Assembly: GCA_025363015.1 (NCBI GenBank) | Contig: JANYEQ010000035.1 | Span: 1 to 64,000 of the forward strand | Direction of reading: 5' to 3' | Length of the DNA: 64,000 nt | Source: Bacteroidota bacterium | GTDB lineage: Bacteria > Bacteroidota > Bacteroidia > B-17B0 > Aurantibacillaceae | Shown: positions 60,262-64,000 of the stretch, one piece after another | Layout of the letters: each line of letters opens with the position of its first letter | Numbering within the stretch: position 1 is the first letter of the stretch | Translations under genes and position numbers: made by a program | The notes under the pieces: model-generated | Database searches by the model: none | The model's input: only the letters and a program-made list of their open reading frames with translations | Told to the model about the DNA's origin: nothing

Positions 60262-61737
60262 ATGGAACATTACGACCTTATTGTAATTGGTGGTGGCCCA
60301 AGTGGATATGCTGGGGCTATGCGTGCTATTGATTTTGGAAAAAAAGTACTGTTAATTGAAAAAAATAAAATTGGTGGTGCAGGAATTTACAATGGTGTTT
60401 TAACATCTAAAACCCTTTGGGAGCAAGCCTTAAAAGCACAATCTATTAGAGACTTAATACCCAATTATACACCCTCTTTCGATTCTATTTCTAAAATTGT
60501 AAACGAAGCTGTTTTTGAACGCAAAACACAAGCCACCGTACATTTACAGTTACTTCAAAAGCAGAACAATCGCTTACTTTTTTACGAAAAAGGTACTGCC
60601 ACTTTAAAAGATAAACATACCGTAGATATTAAAAAAGATGACGGTACCCAAAAAACAGTTAGTGCTAAATTTATATTAATAGCCACCGGTAGTAGGCCAC
60701 GCATACCCGCTAACATTACCGTAGATGAAAAAATAATTGTAACCAGCGATGGTATTAAAAACTTTACCCAATTTCCAAAAAGCATGGTAGTATTAGGTGC
60801 TGGGGTTATTGGTTGCGAGTTTGCCACTATTTTTTCGGGCTTTGGCACTACTAAAGTGAGTTTAATTGATAAAGCCGATCGTATTTTACCCTTTGAAGAC
60901 GAAGATGTAGCCAATGTTATTAAACATAATTTAGAAACAAACAATGCCCATGTGCATTCAGGTGCTTCGCTTAAACGCATGGAGATTATTAATAATAAAG
61001 TAGAATACGAACTAGATTATAAAAATGGCACCTCACAAACCTTTACTGTTGATAAAGCCTTAATTTCTATAGGGCGTGTAGCAAATGTTGAAAATATTGG
61101 TTTACAAAATGCCGACGTTAAACTTAACGAACGCGGTTGTATTTGGGACGATGATACACAAACTAACATTAGTAATATATATGTTGCGGGAGACGTAACT
61201 ACCGAGGTAGCGCTTGTAAACGTGGGCGAGCGCGAAGCCCGCCATGCTGTAGTGCGAATGTTTGGCCCTACTATTAAACCTTTATCGTATAAAAACATTA
61301 GTACCATTATGTTTTTAAACCCCGAGGTAGCCGCCGTAGGTATGAGCGAGCAAGAGTGTGTAGCCAAAGGCATTGCACACAAAGTAGTAAAGTTAGATTT
61401 TACAACAAATGCCCGTGCCATTGCTATGCGTAAAACACAAGGTTTTTTTAAAATTATTGTTACCAACGATAATGGTATGCGCATTTTAGGTATGCGTGTG
61501 GTAGGCGAACATGCCAGTAGTGCCATACAAGCCGTTGCCTATTTAATTTACACCAACCAAGGCATAAAAGAGTTGGCCGATATGATGCATCCACACCCCA
61601 GTATTATTGAGGGTGTACAAGAATGTTTACGCATGTTGTTGGGTAAATCTATATACAAACCTTATATTTTTAAAGATAGATTAAAATGCTATGTATGTGA
61701 AAATGGTGTATGCACAGCTATTGAAAGTTTAGTTTAA
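60262..61737 (+). CDS. Pyridine nucleotide-disulfide oxidoreductase (Lpd/SthA-like) lacking the CxxxxC redox site
   Basis: DLIVIGGGPSGYAGA; GVIGCEFATIFSGFG; IYVAGDVT; HPHPSIIEG; active-site region reads GGAGIYNGVLTSK. Confidence 0.88.
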   Translation: MEHYDLIVIGGGPSGYAGAMRAIDFGKKVLLIEKNKIGGAGIYNGVLTSKTLWEQALKAQSIRDLIPNYTPSFDSISKIVNEAVFERKTQATVHLQLLQKQNNRLLFYEKGTATLKDKHTVDIKKDDGTQKTVSAKFILIATGSRPRIPANITVDEKIIVTSDGIKNFTQFPKSMVVLGAGVIGCEFATIFSGFGTTKVSLIDKADRILPFEDEDVANVIKHNLETNNAHVHSGASLKRMEIINNKVEYELDYKNGTSQTFTVDKALISIGRVANVENIGLQNADVKLNERGCIWDDDTQTNISNIYVAGDVTTEVALVNVGEREARHAVVRMFGPTIKPLSYKNISTIMFLNPEVAAVGMSEQECVAKGIAHKVVKLDFTTNARAIAMRKTQGFFKIIVTNDNGMRILGMRVVGEHASSAIQAVAYLIYTNQGIKELADMMHPHPSIIEGVQECLRMLLGKSIYKPYIFKDRLKCYVCENGVCTAIESLV

Positions 61738-61827
61738 CACTTAATAAATGTAACATATTTTGTAAATTTTTATTATAAATGCTAAGTAAAAAGTTGTAAT
61801 TTTATTAAAATTTTTTAAGTAATTTTT

Positions 61828-63672
61828 ATGTGTGGAATTGTAGGATATATTGGTAACCGCGAGGCTTACCCTATTTTAATTAAAGGTTTACAACGTTTAG
61901 AATACCGTGGCTATGATAGCGCCGGCGTTGCAATGCTTGATAAAAAAGGCAATTTAAATGTATATAAACGCAAAGGTAAAGTTAGCGATTTGTTAGAGTA
62001 TGTAAAGGATGCAGATACCACTGGCAACATTGGTATAGGGCATACGCGTTGGGCTACCCACGGCGAACCCAACGATGTTAATTCGCACCCACACTATTCG
62101 CAAAGCAAAAATTTGGTAATGATACATAATGGCATTATCGAAAATTATTCCTCTATTAAAGCGGGATTAACAAAACGCGGACACACATTTTTATCGCAAA
62201 CTGATACCGAAGTTTTAATACATTTAATAGAAGAAGTACAACTACACGAAAAATGTAAATTAAGTGTAGCTGTGCAAACGGCCCTAAAACAAGTAATTGG
62301 GGCTTATGCCATTGTGGTATTAGATAAAAATGACCCTAATGTTTTAGTAGCCGCTAAAAAAGGTAGCCCTATGGTTATTGGCATTGGCGAAGATGATTTT
62401 TTTATTGCCAGCGATGCCTCTCCCATTATTGAATACACAAAAAATGTAGTGTATTTAGAAGATGAACAAGTAGCATCGTTACGCCGTGGCGAAGAATTAA
62501 AAATTCGCAATTTAAAAGATAAAGAAATTACACCATTTATTCAAGAGTTAACCTTAGAACTTGAATCGATTGAAAAGGGAGGTTACCCACACTTTATGCT
62601 AAAAGAAATATACGAACAACCTCGTTCGGTATTAGATAGTATGCGTGGGCGTTTAAATGCAAGTGCTGGCGAAATTAAATTAGGTGGGGTGGACGAACAT
62701 AAAAAGAAATTTGAAAAAGCAAAACGTATTATTTTTGTAGCCTGTGGTACCAGTTGGCACGCCTGTTTAGTGGGCGAATATATTTTTGAAGAATTAGCAC
62801 GAGTACCTGTAGAGGTTGAATACGCATCGGAATTTAGATACCGTAATCCTATCATTTACCAAGATGATATTGTAATTGCTATTTCGCAAAGTGGTGAAAC
62901 GGCCGATACTTTAGCGGCTATTGAATTAGCAAAATCAAAAGGAGCTACTGTTTTAGGGATTTGTAATGTAGTAGGTTCTTCCATTGCCCGTGCAACCCAT
63001 GGTGGTAGTTACACACACGCTGGCCCCGAAATTGGCGTAGCTTCTACCAAAGCATTTACAGCACAAGTAACAGTACTTACCTTAATGGCATTAGAAATGG
63101 CAAAGGCACGTGGTACTTTATCCGAAAGTCGTTTTCGCCAATTTTTATATGAAGTAGAAGCCTTGCCTACAAAAATAGAAGAGGTTTTAAAATTAAATAG
63201 CAAATTAAAAGAAATTGCATTTCAATACAAAGATACGAGCAATGCCTTGTACCTAGGGCGTGGCGTATCGTTTCCGGTTGCTTTAGAGGGCGCTTTAAAA
63301 TTAAAAGAAATCAGTTACATACATGCCGAAGGTTATCCAGCAGCAGAAATGAAACACGGCCCCATTGCTTTAATTGACGAAGAAATGCCCGTATTTGTAA
63401 TTGCTACTAAAGGTGCTAATTACGAAAAAGTAGTCAGTAACATACAAGAAGTAAAAGCACGTAAAGGCAAAATTATTGCGGTGGTTACTTCTGGTGATAA
63501 AGAAGTAAAACAAGTAGCCGATTATGTTATTGAAATACCTGAAACGGACGAATTATTAGTACCCATACTATCTGTAATACCTTGGCAGTTACTATCGTAT
63601 CACATTGCTGTAATGCGTGGTTGTAATGTAGATCAGCCACGTAACCTAGCAAAAAGTGTAACGGTTGAGTAA
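61828..63672 (+). CDS. glmS: Glutamine--fructose-6-phosphate aminotransferase (isomerizing)
   Basis: MCGIVGYIGNREA; RLEYRGYDSAG; HTRWATHGEPNDVNSHPH; CGTSWHA; SQSGETADT; C-terminal DQPRNLAKSVTVE. Confidence 0.98.
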   Translation: MCGIVGYIGNREAYPILIKGLQRLEYRGYDSAGVAMLDKKGNLNVYKRKGKVSDLLEYVKDADTTGNIGIGHTRWATHGEPNDVNSHPHYSQSKNLVMIHNGIIENYSSIKAGLTKRGHTFLSQTDTEVLIHLIEEVQLHEKCKLSVAVQTALKQVIGAYAIVVLDKNDPNVLVAAKKGSPMVIGIGEDDFFIASDASPIIEYTKNVVYLEDEQVASLRRGEELKIRNLKDKEITPFIQELTLELESIEKGGYPHFMLKEIYEQPRSVLDSMRGRLNASAGEIKLGGVDEHKKKFEKAKRIIFVACGTSWHACLVGEYIFEELARVPVEVEYASEFRYRNPIIYQDDIVIAISQSGETADTLAAIELAKSKGATVLGICNVVGSSIARATHGGSYTHAGPEIGVASTKAFTAQVTVLTLMALEMAKARGTLSESRFRQFLYEVEALPTKIEEVLKLNSKLKEIAFQYKDTSNALYLGRGVSFPVALEGALKLKEISYIHAEGYPAAEMKHGPIALIDEEMPVFVIATKGANYEKVVSNIQEVKARKGKIIAVVTSGDKEVKQVADYVIEIPETDELLVPILSVIPWQLLSYHIAVMRGCNVDQPRNLAKSVTVE

Positions 63673-63695
63673 AGTTTATTAAGAGAATTAAAAAA

Positions 63696-63718
63696 AGTTG
63701 GTAAATACACTACCAACT
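63696..63718. terminator. Bidirectional terminator-like hairpin overlapping LRR stop codon
   Basis: AGTTGGTA-AATACAC-TACCAACT preceded by A run. Confidence 0.65.
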
Positions 63719-64000
63719 GCACCTACAGGGCGGACTAAAATAAATAACTGTTTTTGGAAGTAAAGCTTGTATGTTATCTTGATTAAGTTGTGGAATAAGA
63801 ATATTACGCAAATCCATTGATTTTAGTAGCGTTAAGTTTTTTAACGATTCGGGGAAATAACTTAAGTTATTGCTCCACAAATCGGCATATTCTAATTTTG
63901 TAAGTTTGCCAAAAGAGTAGGGCAGTTTATAAATTTCGTTTTGATTAAGGTTTAAGTATTTTAAATTTTCTAAATCACCAAAACTAGCAGGTAAAGTTTC
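63710..64000 (-). CDS. Leucine-rich repeat protein, C-terminal part (truncated by window edge)
   Basis: ETLPASFGDLENLKYLNLNQNEIYKLPYSFGKLTKLEYADLWSNNLSYFPESLKNLTLLKSMDLRN, stop at 63710-63712. Confidence 0.88.
   Translation of the reverse strand, partial: ETLPASFGDLENLKYLNLNQNEIYKLPYSFGKLTKLEYADLWSNNLSYFPESLKNLTLLKSMDLRNILIPQLNQDNIQALLPKTVIYFSPPCRCSW

Noticed and set aside
61017-61526. 169-aa minus ORF within the flavoenzyme gene
   Set aside because: Antisense shadow ORF; the plus-strand protein is clearly supported by conserved motifs.
1-64000. CRISPR arrays, IS elements, prophage, tRNA/rRNA genes
   Set aside because: No regularly spaced direct repeats, transposase or phage motifs, and no tRNA-like T-arm other than tmRNA were seen by eye; dedicated scans were not run.

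Overview
This is a low-GC Bacteroidota-type chromosomal window. Supporting signs are GldH, T9SS-type C-termini, DUF3127/DUF3822/DUF3078 proteins, tandem OmpH genes and a Bacteroidota-like tmRNA tag. Most of it is ordinary housekeeping: thiDEGH, ansA, tdk, ricT, argS, tmRNA, rsmD, nusB, mpl, mntH/mntR, uppP, etfBA, dsbD, glmS and others. No tRNA, rRNA, CRISPR array, IS element or prophage was recognised by eye. The most notable signal is a 901-bp insert (27361-28261) with the anatomy of a solitary integron gene cassette, lodged without a scar between two convergent genes. It holds one lipoprotein ORF followed 4 nt later by an attC-like inverted repeat, and its R'' box (GGCATAAC) is the exact complement of the R' box (GTTATGCC) that would be rebuilt on excision. 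Other points of interest: a five-gene copper-type cluster with an MbnP/MbnH pair retaining the WxW kynurenine motif; REP-like repeats translated in frame inside thiD and thiE; a perfect 13-bp inverted repeat at an AAA ATPase promoter; a Fic gene with an operator-like repeat array beside tmRNA and degenerate copies of the tmRNA 3' end; and a lipoamide-dehydrogenase-like protein that has lost its redox disulfide. All assignments were made by eye from the sequence and ORF track; no searches were run.
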